A stretch of 64,000 nt of DNA from Tissierellaceae bacterium (GTDB taxonomy: Bacteria; Bacillota; Clostridia; Tissierellales; Tissierellaceae): positions 176,533 through 240,532 of the forward strand of contig JALNZV010000001.1 of assembly GCA_023229175.1 (NCBI GenBank). The letters are read 5' to 3'. The notes under the pieces were generated by a model, which made no database searches, had not been told where the DNA came from, and saw only the letters and a program-made list of their open reading frames with translations. The stretch's first letter is position 1; each line of letters begins with the position of its first letter. Of the stretch, positions 23,833 to 33,441 are shown in pieces. Made by a program: the position numbers and the translations under genes.

Positions 23833-24717
23833 TTATTTATAGCCAAAATATTTGACCTTATTTTCCCTATCTCTCCAATTTTTTTCTACCTTTACCCAAA
23901 GCTGCAAATTTACCTTGCTTCCTAAAAGGGATTCTATGTCCATTCTAGCAGTCTGACCAATTTCTTGCAGCTTAACTCCCCTTTTACCTATTACTATTCC
24001 CTTATGGGATTCTTTTTCACAATAAATATTTGCAAATACATCTATTATATCTTTGTTCTTTCTTTCCTTTATACTGTCGATTTCCACGTATATTCCGTGA
24101 GGTACTTCCTCCTCTAAATTTATCAAGGCTTTTTCCCTAATTATTTCTGCTATTATAAATCTCTCTGGCTGGTCCGTTATCATGTCTTCAGGGAAATATT
24201 GCGGTCCCTCAGGTAGTTTGCCCTTTAAAACTTCAATATAGCTTTCAATGTTGGAGTTATTTTTAGCTGAGATTGGCACAATATCTTCAAAGATGTTCAT
24301 TTTACTATATTTATCTATTAATTCCAGTATCTCACTTTCTTCTAATTTATCTATTTTATTTATCAGAAGAACTATAGGTGTGGATATACTGGATAAATCC
24401 TCTATTATCATCTTGTCCATTGGACCAATTTCCATACTATTATCCACCATAAAAGTAACAACATCAACTTCCTCTAAGGTGCTTTTAGAAATTTTAAGCA
24501 TATACTCCCCCAACTTATTCCTCGGCATCTGTATTCCAGGTGTATCTAAAAATACAATCTGACTAGATTCTTCTGTATATACCATCTGTATTTTATTTCT
24601 TGTGGTTTGTGGCTTATCGGAAATAATAGAGATTTTTTCTCCTATTACCTGATTTAATAAGGTAGATTTTCCCACATTTGGCCTTCCTATTATGGTTACA
24701 AATCCTGATTTATACAT
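23833..24717 (-). CDS. era: Era, GTPase for 30S ribosome assembly
   Basis: A 294-residue GTPase: G1 GRPNVGKSTLL, G3 DTPGIQ, G4 NKID and a C-terminal KH domain (GIVIGKRGVKLQEIG). Era binds 16S rRNA 3' end. The ATG at 24717 is preferred since AAGGGG lies 8 nt upstream; it overlaps the end of cdd by 8 nt. A GTG three codons earlier is less well spaced. Confidence 0.96.
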   Translation of the reverse strand: MYKSGFVTIIGRPNVGKSTLLNQVIGEKISIISDKPQTTRNKIQMVYTEESSQIVFLDTPGIQMPRNKLGEYMLKISKSTLEEVDVVTFMVDNSMEIGPMDKMIIEDLSSISTPIVLLINKIDKLEESEILELIDKYSKMNIFEDIVPISAKNNSNIESYIEVLKGKLPEGPQYFPEDMITDQPERFIIAEIIREKALINLEEEVPHGIYVEIDSIKERKNKDIIDVFANIYCEKESHKGIVIGKRGVKLQEIGQTARMDIESLLGSKVNLQLWVKVEKNWRDRENKVKYFGYK

Positions 24718-25144
24718 AATCTTCACCCCTTATCTCCTCCAAATCCTCCGGCCCGAAACTATGGGGCAACAAATCATCTAAAGTATATACCTTATAGTCA
24801 GTCTCTGAATTAGCCACGATTATGACTGCGTCTTTGCCAAATTCTCGTATTACTTGCCTGCAAACTCCGCATGGATGGGTTAAATCCCCATCTCCTACAA
24901 CTGCCACTGCTTTTATCTTTCTATGCCCTTCTGACACGGCTTTAAAAATGGCTGTTCTTTCTGCACATATAGTTGGTGAATATGAGGCTATTTCAATATT
25001 GCAACCCGTATATATACTATGGTCTTCAGTCAAGACTGCTGCACCTACCTTAAATTTTGAATAAGGTACGTAGGCATTTTCCTTGGCCTCTAAGGCCCTT
25101 ATTATCAATTCTTTTTTATTCAATATAAATTCCTCCTTCTTCAT
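24710..25144 (-). CDS. cdd: Cytidine deaminase
   Basis: A 144-residue enzyme of pyrimidine salvage converting (deoxy)cytidine to (deoxy)uridine. Zinc and catalytic motifs are CAERTAIFKAV and PCGVCRQVI. It sits between the DUF3048 lipoprotein and era, in the conserved ybeY-dgkA-cdd-era order. Ribosome site GAAGGAGGAA. Confidence 0.96.
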   Translation of the reverse strand: MKKEEFILNKKELIIRALEAKENAYVPYSKFKVGAAVLTEDHSIYTGCNIEIASYSPTICAERTAIFKAVSEGHRKIKAVAVVGDGDLTHPCGVCRQVIREFGKDAVIIVANSETDYKVYTLDDLLPHSFGPEDLEEIRGEDYV

Positions 25145-25148
25145 GACA

Positions 25149-26192
25149 TTATTCTATGATAACCTCTGTCTTTGGTTCAATTACCTGTATCCAAGTGACA
25201 CCTGGGGTTAATTCTATTTCAGACCCATTTTCGTCATAATACTTTGTCTTACCTTCCCTGGACTCTTTTACCCATTTTATGTCTATATACTCTCCGTTAG
25301 TCAAAAATAAACCTTCACCCTGTCCAATTAACTGAATATCTAATCTACCTTCTTTGTCCAGCACCTTTGTTTTCGCCCTTTGAATGATTATATTTTTGGC
25401 TACAATTGGACTTTCGTCTATTTCATCTATATGTAGCTTACCATCCTTGTATCTACTGTATATTTTATCCTCCTCTTTATAAATATACTCGGTTTTGTTG
25501 TTCTTATTGTAATTTATAATGATTTTGCTGCCTTTTGTTCCATTTAGTTTACCGTCTTCTTTAAATTTAAATGGCGTAAATTCCCCCATCATCCTATATT
25601 TTCTTTCCTCTTGGGTTGTCCTAATTGCCTCCATACTAGAGTACAAATTATGGGGCATTTTTTTGTGGGATACCCTCCAAAATACTTTATTAGAACTAGA
25701 CAAACCGTCAATGTCGGCAATTCTTAGGGATTTGACGTCTGCCATTGCTTGATTGCTGCCGCCTACCCTGACATACACCGCATCGTATTCCAGTACAGTA
25801 GTTATAAAATACGGTCTAGCGCTCCTAATTGGCCCAATTGATGATGGGTCATTTAACAGATATATTCCCAAATATCTAGTATAAGGGGCTTCTACTAAGT
25901 ACTCATAGACTATTTCTGCATCCTTTAGACCCGACTGCCACCTTGCCCCATTATGGTTATCAAACATAATAGCTACGGGCCTTCTATTTACTTTTTCCTC
26001 CACGCCGTATATGCCACTCAAAGGGGATGGAATTCCTATTTTTTCTGGTATTTCTTCTACAACTGTTTCTTCTATCTCAACCTCAATTGGTTCTTCTGCA
26101 ATTATAGGTTCCTCAATTTCTTCTTTTTTGCAGCTTGCGGCCAATAATGCAACAAATATAACTAGTAAAATTATTTTTATCCTATTGCTCAT
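25149..26192 (-). CDS. DUF3048 domain lipoprotein (YerB-like)
   Basis: A 347-residue exported lipoprotein: signal peptide ending LLAASC (lipobox-like, Cys21), an acidic linker (about 24-50, many E/I/V), then a DUF3048 domain with RPVAIMFDNHNGARWQSGL, the SIGPIRSARPYF motif and VRVGGSNQA. Function unproven; B. subtilis YerB is a lipoprotein of unknown role. The insertion between dgkA and cdd is not the Bacillus order. Confidence 0.88.
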   Translation of the reverse strand: MSNRIKIILLVIFVALLAASCKKEEIEEPIIAEEPIEVEIEETVVEEIPEKIGIPSPLSGIYGVEEKVNRRPVAIMFDNHNGARWQSGLKDAEIVYEYLVEAPYTRYLGIYLLNDPSSIGPIRSARPYFITTVLEYDAVYVRVGGSNQAMADVKSLRIADIDGLSSSNKVFWRVSHKKMPHNLYSSMEAIRTTQEERKYRMMGEFTPFKFKEDGKLNGTKGSKIIINYNKNNKTEYIYKEEDKIYSRYKDGKLHIDEIDESPIVAKNIIIQRAKTKVLDKEGRLDIQLIGQGEGLFLTNGEYIDIKWVKESREGKTKYYDENGSEIELTPGVTWIQVIEPKTEVIIE

Positions 26193-26203
26193 TTTGCTCC
26201 CCC

Positions 26204-26908
26204 TTATCCAAATATTTGAAATACTAAAATACCAACTAAAATTCCTAAAATTGAACCAAAAAGAACTTCCATAAAAGAATGGATTTTACCTTCTATTCTA
26301 CTCTCCCCCACTAAAACAGCCAAGGAAAAAGTCAAAGTAGTAATAAGCATATTCCCAGACATAAAAGCTATTATAGTAGCCATACAAAACGATACTGCAG
26401 CATGACCGCTTACAGTTCCTCCCTGAAAATGGCTACCTCTGCCTTTATAAAACTTTGCTTTAAATCCGACAGTTAAAATAATTACAATCAGCAATGCCAC
26501 AAATGTCAAATGGGTAGGGGAATTTCGTATTTTAACTATTATAAAAGAAGAATAATTGCTTAGTCTATCAAAAAAAAGCAAATACCCTACAACCATTGAA
26601 TTTATAGAAGCCACTAGCACAGCTCCTGCTGACACATCTTTCACCAGCCTAGCAAGAGGATGATAAGAATCCGTGATAAGATCTACAACCTTTTCTATTG
26701 CAGTATTGAATAGCTCTGCAACTACAACTAAAGAAATTGAAAAGAGAAGAAGCAAAAACTCAAGTCTTGTAAAGTCGAAAAAAAGGCTGACAAAGATAAT
26801 ACCGATGGCTATAATATAGTGTATTCTCATATTCTTTTCAGTCTTCAAGGCTGTAATAATACCCGTAACAGCGTAATTGAAGCTATCTATTAAGGATTTT
26901 CTTTTCAT
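26204..26908 (-). CDS. dgkA: Fused diacylglycerol/undecaprenol kinase and PAP2-like membrane protein
   Basis: A 234-residue membrane protein. The N-terminal half (about 1-118) is a DgkA-type lipid kinase with AELFNTAIEKVVDLI and HPLARLVKDVSAGAVL. The C-terminal half (about 130-234) is PAP2-like: GGTVSGHAAVSF and ESRIEGKIHSFMEVLFGS correspond to the PSGH and SRxxxxxHxxxD motifs, with the last Asp replaced by Glu. It could phosphorylate and dephosphorylate undecaprenol or diacylglycerol. It abuts ybeY. Confidence 0.88.
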   Translation of the reverse strand: MKRKSLIDSFNYAVTGIITALKTEKNMRIHYIIAIGIIFVSLFFDFTRLEFLLLLFSISLVVVAELFNTAIEKVVDLITDSYHPLARLVKDVSAGAVLVASINSMVVGYLLFFDRLSNYSSFIIVKIRNSPTHLTFVALLIVIILTVGFKAKFYKGRGSHFQGGTVSGHAAVSFCMATIIAFMSGNMLITTLTFSLAVLVGESRIEGKIHSFMEVLFGSILGILVGILVFQIFG

Positions 26909-27376
26909 TTATGACTCCTCTTTTTCTTTTTTAAAAATCCCCAACTGTTTCATTATTTCTTTTTCCTTAGACCTCATAATGAATTTCTCTTCCTCTTCCA
27001 TATGGTCATATCCCAACAAATGAAGCATGGAATGAACAGTTAAATATGCAATTTCTCTTTCTAGGGTGTGACCGAAGTCCTTTGACTGTTCCAATGCCTT
27101 TTCCAAAGATATGATTATATCTCCCAAAAGAGTTGGTCCTCCCACATCTATGTTATCTTCTAATGGAAATGACAATACATCTGTATCCATATCTACCCCT
27201 CTATAATCCCTATTTAACTTCTTTATAGTTTCATTATCTACAAAGGAAATGCTGATTTCATATTCCTTCGCAATATTTTCAATTTCAAGTACTTTTTTCA
27301 CAACTCTAAAAAGCTCCTTCTCAATATCTTCTCCAATATTTACTTTGCTTTGGTTGTCATCTATATATAATTCCAT
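26909..27376 (-). CDS. ybeY: YbeY, endoribonuclease for rRNA maturation
   Basis: A 155-residue zinc enzyme with the signature HSMLHLLGYDHMEEEE (three His ligands). It acts in 16S 3' end processing and 70S quality control. Its ATG overlaps the pgpH stop in TAATG. Confidence 0.96.
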   Translation of the reverse strand: MELYIDDNQSKVNIGEDIEKELFRVVKKVLEIENIAKEYEISISFVDNETIKKLNRDYRGVDMDTDVLSFPLEDNIDVGGPTLLGDIIISLEKALEQSKDFGHTLEREIAYLTVHSMLHLLGYDHMEEEEKFIMRSKEKEIMKQLGIFKKEKEES

Positions 27377-29430
27377 TATTTCGCATCCTCCGCTTTTTCA
27401 TTTAAACTTGGATATTCTATCCTATCGTGATATATGCCTGTCAGGACATTGATGAATGAATTAGTGATTATATCCAGTTCCTTTAGAGTTATATCACATT
27501 CGTCTAATTGACCGTCATTTAGCTTACCTTGGATGATTTTCCTTACCATGTCCTCAATCTTTTCCTTGTTTAAATCTTTTATACTCCTGACTGCCGCCTC
27601 TGAGGAATCGGCCAGCATTACGATGGCTGCCTCTCTGCTTTGGGGCTTTCTGCCCCTGTACCTAAATTCTTCAGGCGAAATATCCATCCCTTTGTTCAGT
27701 TCCTTTGCTTTGTGATAAAAATACGCCACCAAGGTATTGCCGTGATGCTGCTCTATTATATCTATTATCTCTAAGGGCAGCTTCGCTTCCTTTGCCATGT
27801 TTACCCCGTCAATGGTGTGAGATGTGATTATTGCCGTACTTTGCATAGGCTGCAGCTTGTCGTGGGGATTTTCCATACCAAATTGATTTTCTGCAAAGTA
27901 ATATGGACGCACTGCTTTGCCTATGTCGTGATAGTAGGAGCCTACTCTAGCTATTAGGGGATTTGCTGATATTCGCTCTGCTGCTGCCTCTGCTAGATTT
28001 CCCACTAAAATGCTGTGATGATATGTCCCTGGAGCCTCTAGCAAAAGTTTCTTTAGCAAAGGCTGATTTGGATTAGACAGCTCCAGTAGTTTTAGAGTAG
28101 TCAATATAGAAAACACGTTTTCCCAAATAGGCAAAGAACCTAAAGTAAGTATAGATGCGATAATTCCGTTTAAAAAGCTATATGTCGCAATTGCCAGGGA
28201 ATCTATGCCCCCAATACCCTTGGCCCAACCATAAGATGTTAATGTTACAATATTTAGAAATCCTATGATAACGCCGCTTATTAATATCCTATGTCTTTGT
28301 TCGTGCTTGATTATCAGAAGAGATACAATACTGCCAGAGACAATATACATAGTGATTATATTTGTATCTAATTTCAAAATAAAACCAAGATAAAAGGACA
28401 AAAATATGTTGATTAATAGACCTAATTTAGGGTCAATTAATATGGAAATCAGCAGCGGTGCTGCACCTATTGGCATTATATATGGAGATATTTGATGCAT
28501 CTCCTTGCCAATTAAAATAATCGACAACGTAACTATAAAAATAATCAGCAATTTATTATTAAATAGTACTTCATTGTTGTAATAGTATAAATATATAATA
28601 AAGATTGATATACCCAAGGTAATAAGTATGGTTATGCCAAATATCATGGCAATGGGGATTATATCGTCCTCTTTTAAGAGACCAGCATCCCTGATTAGGC
28701 CTAGTTCCCTCTCTCCAATAATCGATCCCTGAGCTGCAATTATCTCATTTTCCTTTAGTATTTGCATATCTACCTTTGAAGACTCCTCTTCCCTCTGTCT
28801 ATCAGTTTCAGCCTTGTCCAAAAACTTATTTGGATTAATTGTAGATTTCATCAAAGCCAGTCCTAACTGTTTTTCCTCAGAAGACATATCCATTATGTCA
28901 AATGTATTGCTTAAATTTTCCTTTTCATACTCTATTTCCGTGTCAATAATTCCATTCCCCATAATCTGATTAATTAAGTCAACTAAATTATTTTCAAGGT
29001 TGTTCAATGACTTGTAATCCATTTTTAGGGATATAGATATTTCATTTTGTGTTAAATTTAAAGATTGATTATCCAAAAGTAATTGGTTCTTTTTACTGTT
29101 GCTCACTCCTTCCATTGCCTTAATATCCATTACGATATCTAAAAATTCTTTTATTTCATTTTTCATTGTGATTTGCACAGATGGGTATATTCTATATCTT
29201 GGCTCTACCCTATCTGCGGCCTCTTTTTTCAGTCTTTCCGTTGCAAAAACATCCTCCAAATCCTTTGTGGCCCTAATATCGGCAGGAGCGATATTTCCTA
29301 TTTTTAAGTCAAACTTATTTGTCTCCATCCTATACACAGCAATAAAAAAAAGAATTGCCGTAAAAACCACTAGCAATAGCCCATTATATAGTTTTCTGTT
29401 CTTGTTAAAGAATTTATCTTTGCTGTCCAT
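27376..29430 (-). CDS. pgpH: PgpH/YqfF-type c-di-AMP phosphodiesterase (7TMR-HDED + HD domain)
   Basis: A 684-residue membrane protein: TM1 near the N-terminus, a large extracellular 7TMR-HDED region (about 45-260), seven membrane segments (about 265-460) and a cytosolic HD domain (HHSILVGNLAEAAAE, SYYHDIGKAVRP, IEQHHGNTLVAYF). PgpH proteins hydrolyse cyclic di-AMP to pApA. The ATG at 29430 is chosen because AGGAGG lies 7 nt before it; an upstream extension to 29484 overlaps phoH. Conserved order phoH-yqfF-ybeY. Confidence 0.93.
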   Translation of the reverse strand: MDSKDKFFNKNRKLYNGLLLVVFTAILFFIAVYRMETNKFDLKIGNIAPADIRATKDLEDVFATERLKKEAADRVEPRYRIYPSVQITMKNEIKEFLDIVMDIKAMEGVSNSKKNQLLLDNQSLNLTQNEISISLKMDYKSLNNLENNLVDLINQIMGNGIIDTEIEYEKENLSNTFDIMDMSSEEKQLGLALMKSTINPNKFLDKAETDRQREEESSKVDMQILKENEIIAAQGSIIGERELGLIRDAGLLKEDDIIPIAMIFGITILITLGISIFIIYLYYYNNEVLFNNKLLIIFIVTLSIILIGKEMHQISPYIMPIGAAPLLISILIDPKLGLLINIFLSFYLGFILKLDTNIITMYIVSGSIVSLLIIKHEQRHRILISGVIIGFLNIVTLTSYGWAKGIGGIDSLAIATYSFLNGIIASILTLGSLPIWENVFSILTTLKLLELSNPNQPLLKKLLLEAPGTYHHSILVGNLAEAAAERISANPLIARVGSYYHDIGKAVRPYYFAENQFGMENPHDKLQPMQSTAIITSHTIDGVNMAKEAKLPLEIIDIIEQHHGNTLVAYFYHKAKELNKGMDISPEEFRYRGRKPQSREAAIVMLADSSEAAVRSIKDLNKEKIEDMVRKIIQGKLNDGQLDECDITLKELDIITNSFINVLTGIYHDRIEYPSLNEKAEDAK

Positions 29431-29446
29431 AGGTATCCTCCTGAGT

Positions 29447-30418
29447 TTATAATTTTGTTTTTTCGTATCTGTCATAGGCCTCAATTATGCTTTGTACCAA
29501 GGGATGTCTAACGATGTCCTCTTTGGAAAAGTATATAAAATCAATGCCCTTAATGTCATCAAGTATTTTTATAATTGTCTTTAAACCAGATTCTTTGCCC
29601 TTAGCCAAATCTATTTGAGTTATATCCCCAGTTATAATGGCCTTAGAACCAAATCCTAGCCTAGTTAAAAACATTTTCATCTGCTCATTTGTAGAATTTT
29701 GAGCTTCATCTAAAATCACATATGAGGAATCTAAGGTCCTCCCTCTCATATATGCCAATGGTGCCACCTCTATTAGACCTTTCTCCATATACCTGCCGTA
29801 TGTCTCAGCCCCCAATATATCAAAAAGAGCATCGTATATAGGTCTAAGATAGGGATCCACTTTTTCCTGCAAATCACCGGGCAAAAATCCAAGGCTTTCC
29901 CCTGCCTCCACAGCAGGTCTTGTCAAAATAATTCTATTGACCTCCTTATTTTTCAAGGCCTGAACTGCCATAGCCATGGCTAAAAAAGTCTTTCCAGTCC
30001 CTGCTGGGCCAATGCCAAATACAATGTCATTTCTCTTGATTGAATCTAAGTATCTTTTCTGACCTATGGTCTTTGGCCTAATACTTCTGCCAGATGCTGT
30101 AATGCAGACGACTTCTTTTAGCAGTTCTTTTACATAACTATCCTGGCCCTTTAACATTAACTGTATGGAATACCTTAAATCTTGTTTGTCTAATTTTTTT
30201 TGGCTTTTAATGATGCTTATCAAATCGTGTATTAGTTTTTCGCCTAGATTGACTGCAATTCTATCTCCCAGCAACTTTATTTCTCCTTGTCTCGTCCCTA
30301 TTTCTATATCCAATGCTTCTTTTATAATATCAATATTCTCATCAAAATCTCCAAATAACTCTCTAATCACTTGATTGTTTTCGATTAATATGCTCTTTTC
30401 TTCCCTTGCTTTTGGCAA
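29447..30418 (-). CDS. phoH: PhoH-family ATPase
   Basis: A 323-residue protein: an N-terminal KH-like region and a RecA-like ATPase domain with Walker A GPAGTGKTFLAMAMAV and Walker B VILDEAQN. PhoH (YqfE/YbeZ) proteins associate with YbeY in rRNA or RNA quality control. TTG start with AAGGAGG correctly spaced, right after the yqfD stop. Confidence 0.94.
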   Translation of the reverse strand: MPKAREEKSILIENNQVIRELFGDFDENIDIIKEALDIEIGTRQGEIKLLGDRIAVNLGEKLIHDLISIIKSQKKLDKQDLRYSIQLMLKGQDSYVKELLKEVVCITASGRSIRPKTIGQKRYLDSIKRNDIVFGIGPAGTGKTFLAMAMAVQALKNKEVNRIILTRPAVEAGESLGFLPGDLQEKVDPYLRPIYDALFDILGAETYGRYMEKGLIEVAPLAYMRGRTLDSSYVILDEAQNSTNEQMKMFLTRLGFGSKAIITGDITQIDLAKGKESGLKTIIKILDDIKGIDFIYFSKEDIVRHPLVQSIIEAYDRYEKTKL

Positions 30419-30420
30419 AC

Positions 30421-31623
30421 TTAATCCTCCTTATTTTGTATGATTTGTTTTTTTGCAATGTCTTCTATGGCTTCAATAATTACTTGAGTAGTTAGTATTC
30501 CATTATCTACCTGATGCCTTGTGTTTTTCGACTGGACCAGTACATCTGACGGCATTTCTTCATTTATCATTTTCATGGCCTCTAAGTAATTAGAGTTCTT
30601 TAAAAAATCTATATCTTGCTTGACCTCTTCCAATTCAATTTCTCTGAATTCGTAGGTAGTTATTTTAATAGGAAATTTAATTCCAAAACTCTCCAGATTT
30701 ATAATGCTCTTTTCACTTTCAAATTCTTTATAGTCTTTAAAATCCACATTTCCCCTTATAAATCTAATTCCCTTGTTTCCTATTTTTATTCCCTTTTGAA
30801 TAATCGAATTTCCAGTGTATCTCTCTTCATTTTTAACAATTGGCTCCCTAATTATACTACTATATCTAGTCAGAGCATAAACTTCACCTTCGGCGTGTAC
30901 GGCAATAAATTCATCTGTACCTTCATTAGTTAATATGCCAGTAATCAATATATCCCCCTCTGTGACAACCTTTCCCCTCTCAACAACAGCTTTTCCGTTT
31001 TTGGGAATAACCTTTGTAATAACTCCCTTTTTCTTCGCCACTATGTGACATGGGTAGTCCTTATCTACCTTTTCAGGAGGCAAGTCTTGCTCTTTTATCT
31101 CAATTGTCAATTTTGTCCCTTTAATGGTGACGGAAACAAAGGAAAGATAATCGTAATTCTCATTTAATATATCCTTTATTTGTTCTTTGTCTATTTGATA
31201 TTTAATTTTGCCATAAGATATGTTATTGGAGTCTAATAACGCAATTATTTCCTCCTTGGGCGTCTGTTCATTCCCTAAGATGTCTATCCTCCAAATAAGC
31301 GAAGTCAAAAATAAAATCATAGCCCAAAACAAAAGGAAACCTGCAAACCACATTTTTCTTTCTTTTAGCTTATGTATTAAAAAAGGTAGTCCTATTTTTT
31401 CTTTAATGGTGACTTTGCAGCCTACTTTTTTTACAACCTGTTTCAGTGACCTAAAACCCTTAGTAGAAGATTTCATTTCCAACACGATACCACTTAGTCT
31501 TTTTACATCCCATAAGTAAATATCATGGGCAGCAGATAAATTTAACAATCTTTCCAAAGTTAGCCCTTCAACCCTAATAATAACATATCCTTTAAAATAA
31601 TTCCATATTTTTATAGCTAGCAT
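30421..31623 (-). CDS. yqfD: Sporulation protein YqfD
   Basis: A 400-residue protein with one membrane segment at about 93-113 (MWFAGFLLFWAMILFLTSLIW). The N-terminal cytosolic part starts with VIIRVEGLTLERLLNL. The extracytoplasmic part carries POTRA/FtsQ-like repeats. YqfD is a sigma-E-controlled mother-cell protein in B. subtilis, required for efficient sporulation in some species. Pair with yqfC. Confidence 0.92.
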   Translation of the reverse strand: MLAIKIWNYFKGYVIIRVEGLTLERLLNLSAAHDIYLWDVKRLSGIVLEMKSSTKGFRSLKQVVKKVGCKVTIKEKIGLPFLIHKLKERKMWFAGFLLFWAMILFLTSLIWRIDILGNEQTPKEEIIALLDSNNISYGKIKYQIDKEQIKDILNENYDYLSFVSVTIKGTKLTIEIKEQDLPPEKVDKDYPCHIVAKKKGVITKVIPKNGKAVVERGKVVTEGDILITGILTNEGTDEFIAVHAEGEVYALTRYSSIIREPIVKNEERYTGNSIIQKGIKIGNKGIRFIRGNVDFKDYKEFESEKSIINLESFGIKFPIKITTYEFREIELEEVKQDIDFLKNSNYLEAMKMINEEMPSDVLVQSKNTRHQVDNGILTTQVIIEAIEDIAKKQIIQNKED

Positions 31624-31634
31624 ATTTACACTCC

Positions 31635-31913
31635 CTAGCTGATTATTTCAATTCTTTTTATAAGACCAATTATTGTTATTTCTTCTGATAGAATTGTTTT
31701 TATTTCCAAGCTTTCCCCTGTTATTTTAAATACGCCTATTCTTGTATTAATCCTAATGGTGCCTTCCGTATATTCTATTATTCCTTTGTGATTTTGGATT
31801 GTCAACTCTCCATCTCCAACTAGATTCAGTTTCGGTAAGTCCATAATGATATCCATGGGCAGTTCTAAAGATTTAGAAATGTTGTATTTCACATCTTCTA
31901 TTTGTCTTTTCAT
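31635..31913 (-). CDS. yqfC: Sporulation protein YqfC
   Basis: A 92-residue YabP/YqfC family protein with the typical LNLVGDGELTIQNHKGIIEYTEGTIRI pattern split over its centre. Members are mother-cell proteins of unknown mechanism. It starts a two-gene unit with yqfD behind a terminator and a sigma-E-like promoter. Ribosome site GGAGGGG. Confidence 0.93.
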   Translation of the reverse strand: MKRQIEDVKYNISKSLELPMDIIMDLPKLNLVGDGELTIQNHKGIIEYTEGTIRINTRIGVFKITGESLEIKTILSEEITIIGLIKRIEIIS

Positions 31914-31930
31914 CTATACCCCTCCAATTA

Positions 31931-31959
31931 ATTCTATGCCCTTAGAATATGGACTATGC
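31931..31959 (-). promoter_or_regulatory. Possible sigma-E promoter of yqfC-yqfD
   Basis: Minus strand: GCATAGT, 14 nt, CATAGAAT. Compared with the sigma-E consensus (about GmATATT-N14-CATACAAT) each half has one mismatch. yqfCD is sigma-E controlled in B. subtilis, which supports the reading. Confidence 0.45.
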
Positions 31960-31962
31960 ACA

Positions 31963-31994
31963 AAAAAGAAGCCTGTAATATTACAGACTTCTCC
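31963..31994 (-). terminator. Terminator of the nfeD-floA unit
   Basis: Minus strand: AGAAGTCTGTAA pairs with TTACAGGCTTCT (one G-T), followed by six T. It overlaps the stop codon of the 155-residue ORF. Confidence 0.87.
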
Positions 31995-32448
31995 TTTGAT
32001 TTTTGACTCCTTTTGGTTCAGATAATATTTCTGAAAAAATAATCCCCTTAACTATACTGTCTCGAAAGTCCATATGACCAATTTGATCCTTTTTTGTAGG
32101 AAATTCATCTTTTTCATATATCCGCTTTTTCTCGGTCTCTTTTGCCAAGGCTTGCACATCGTAGTTGATTTCAGGTCTTTTATCTACCTTTGGAGTTTGT
32201 ATGTCCTTCCGATAAGTATTTCTTTGTTCAAGCTCTTTTTGCCTTTCTTTCTGTATTTCTTCTTCTAATATCCTTCTTAAATCTGCAAAAGGACCAGGTT
32301 TTCTTTGCTGTTTCTGTTGTTGTGGTTGTCTCTCTTCTTGGGGGATTTTCTTTCTCTTTGATTCTTCAATTTTTTTCTTGTCCCTTGCAGACTTTAAAAG
32401 TAAGTCTACTACAATGATGAATATAAAGAATAATATAGGACTAGGCAT
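31981..32448 (-). CDS. Hypothetical membrane-anchored charged protein downstream of floA
   Basis: A 155-residue protein with an N-terminal membrane segment (PILFFIFIIVVDLLLKS) and a highly charged, Gln/Lys/Glu-rich tail predicted to be helical or disordered (KKKIEESKRKKIPQEER). No family recognised. It has a good ribosome site (GGGAGGGG) and sits 11 nt after floA, in the place of yqfB in Bacillus, so it may work with the flotillin. Functional inference from position only. Confidence 0.7.
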   Translation of the reverse strand: MPSPILFFIFIIVVDLLLKSARDKKKIEESKRKKIPQEERQPQQQKQQRKPGPFADLRRILEEEIQKERQKELEQRNTYRKDIQTPKVDKRPEINYDVQALAKETEKKRIYEKDEFPTKKDQIGHMDFRDSIVKGIIFSEILSEPKGVKNQRRSL

Positions 32449-32459
32449 AAAACCCCTCC

Positions 32460-33440
32460 CTATTCTCTTTTCTTGTCGTCTTCTACTATTTTAGAAATAG
32501 ATGACCTCATATCAGTATCCGCCAATACATTTCTCATATTGTAATAATCCATCACTCCTAAGTTTCCATCTTTTAGAGCCGATGCTAAAGCCAATGGTAC
32601 CTCTGCTTCTGCTTCTACTACCTTTGCCCTCATGGCCTGAACATCTGCCTTCATTTCTTGTTCCTTTGCAACTGCCATAGCTCTTCTTTCCTCTGCCTTG
32701 GCCTCTGCTATTCTCTTATCAGCTTCAGCTTGATCCATTAACAGTTTTGCTCCGATGTTTCTACCTACGTCTACATCGGCTATGTCTATGGAAAGAATTT
32801 CAAAAGCAGTACCTGAATCTAAACCTTTGTTAAGTACTGTTTTAGAGATGCTATCTGGATTTTCCAATACATCCTTATGAGAGTTGGAGCTACCTACAGT
32901 AGTTACTATACCTTCTCCAACCCTAGCTATGATTGTCTCCTCGCCAGCACCCCCTACTAATCTCTCTATATTAGCCCTAACTGTAACCCTGGCCTTTACC
33001 ACTACTTCGATACCATCTTTAGCAACAGCTGCTATTTGTGGAGTCTCAATGACCTTTGGATTTACAGAAACCTGTACTGCTTCTAAAACGTTTCTTCCAG
33101 CAAGGTCAATGGCTGCAGCCCTTTCAAACTCCAATGGTATGTTAGCTCTCTGTGCTGCTATAAGTGCATCTACTAAAGTATTAACATTACCACCTGCTAA
33201 AAAATGTGCTTCTAACTCGTTGATTTTAATTACTAAACCTGCTTTTGTGGCCTTAATCATAGGATTTACTATCCTAGATGGAGCAACCCTTCTAAGTCTC
33301 ATCCCTATTAATGTAGCCATGGAAATCTTGACTCCTGAGAAAAACGCCGTAACCCAAAGCCCAACAGGAATAAATGTAAAAAACAGCATCACTAAAATAA
33401 CTACTGCTAAAGCCAAAGCTACTGGTAAAAATATTGACAT
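32460..33440 (-). CDS. floA: FloA, flotillin-like membrane-microdomain protein
   Basis: A 326-residue YqfA/FloA protein: hydrophobic N-terminus (about 4-35), SPFH-type core and an Ala/Glu/Lys coiled coil (AEAKAEERRAMAVAKEQEMKA split in the sequence, about 235-285). It scaffolds functional membrane microdomains. It is 1 nt from the NfeD gene, its usual partner. Confidence 0.95.
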   Translation of the reverse strand: MSIFLPVALALAVVILVMLFFTFIPVGLWVTAFFSGVKISMATLIGMRLRRVAPSRIVNPMIKATKAGLVIKINELEAHFLAGGNVNTLVDALIAAQRANIPLEFERAAAIDLAGRNVLEAVQVSVNPKVIETPQIAAVAKDGIEVVVKARVTVRANIERLVGGAGEETIIARVGEGIVTTVGSSNSHKDVLENPDSISKTVLNKGLDSGTAFEILSIDIADVDVGRNIGAKLLMDQAEADKRIAEAKAEERRAMAVAKEQEMKADVQAMRAKVVEAEAEVPLALASALKDGNLGVMDYYNMRNVLADTDMRSSISKIVEDDKKRE

Positions 33441-33441
33441 T

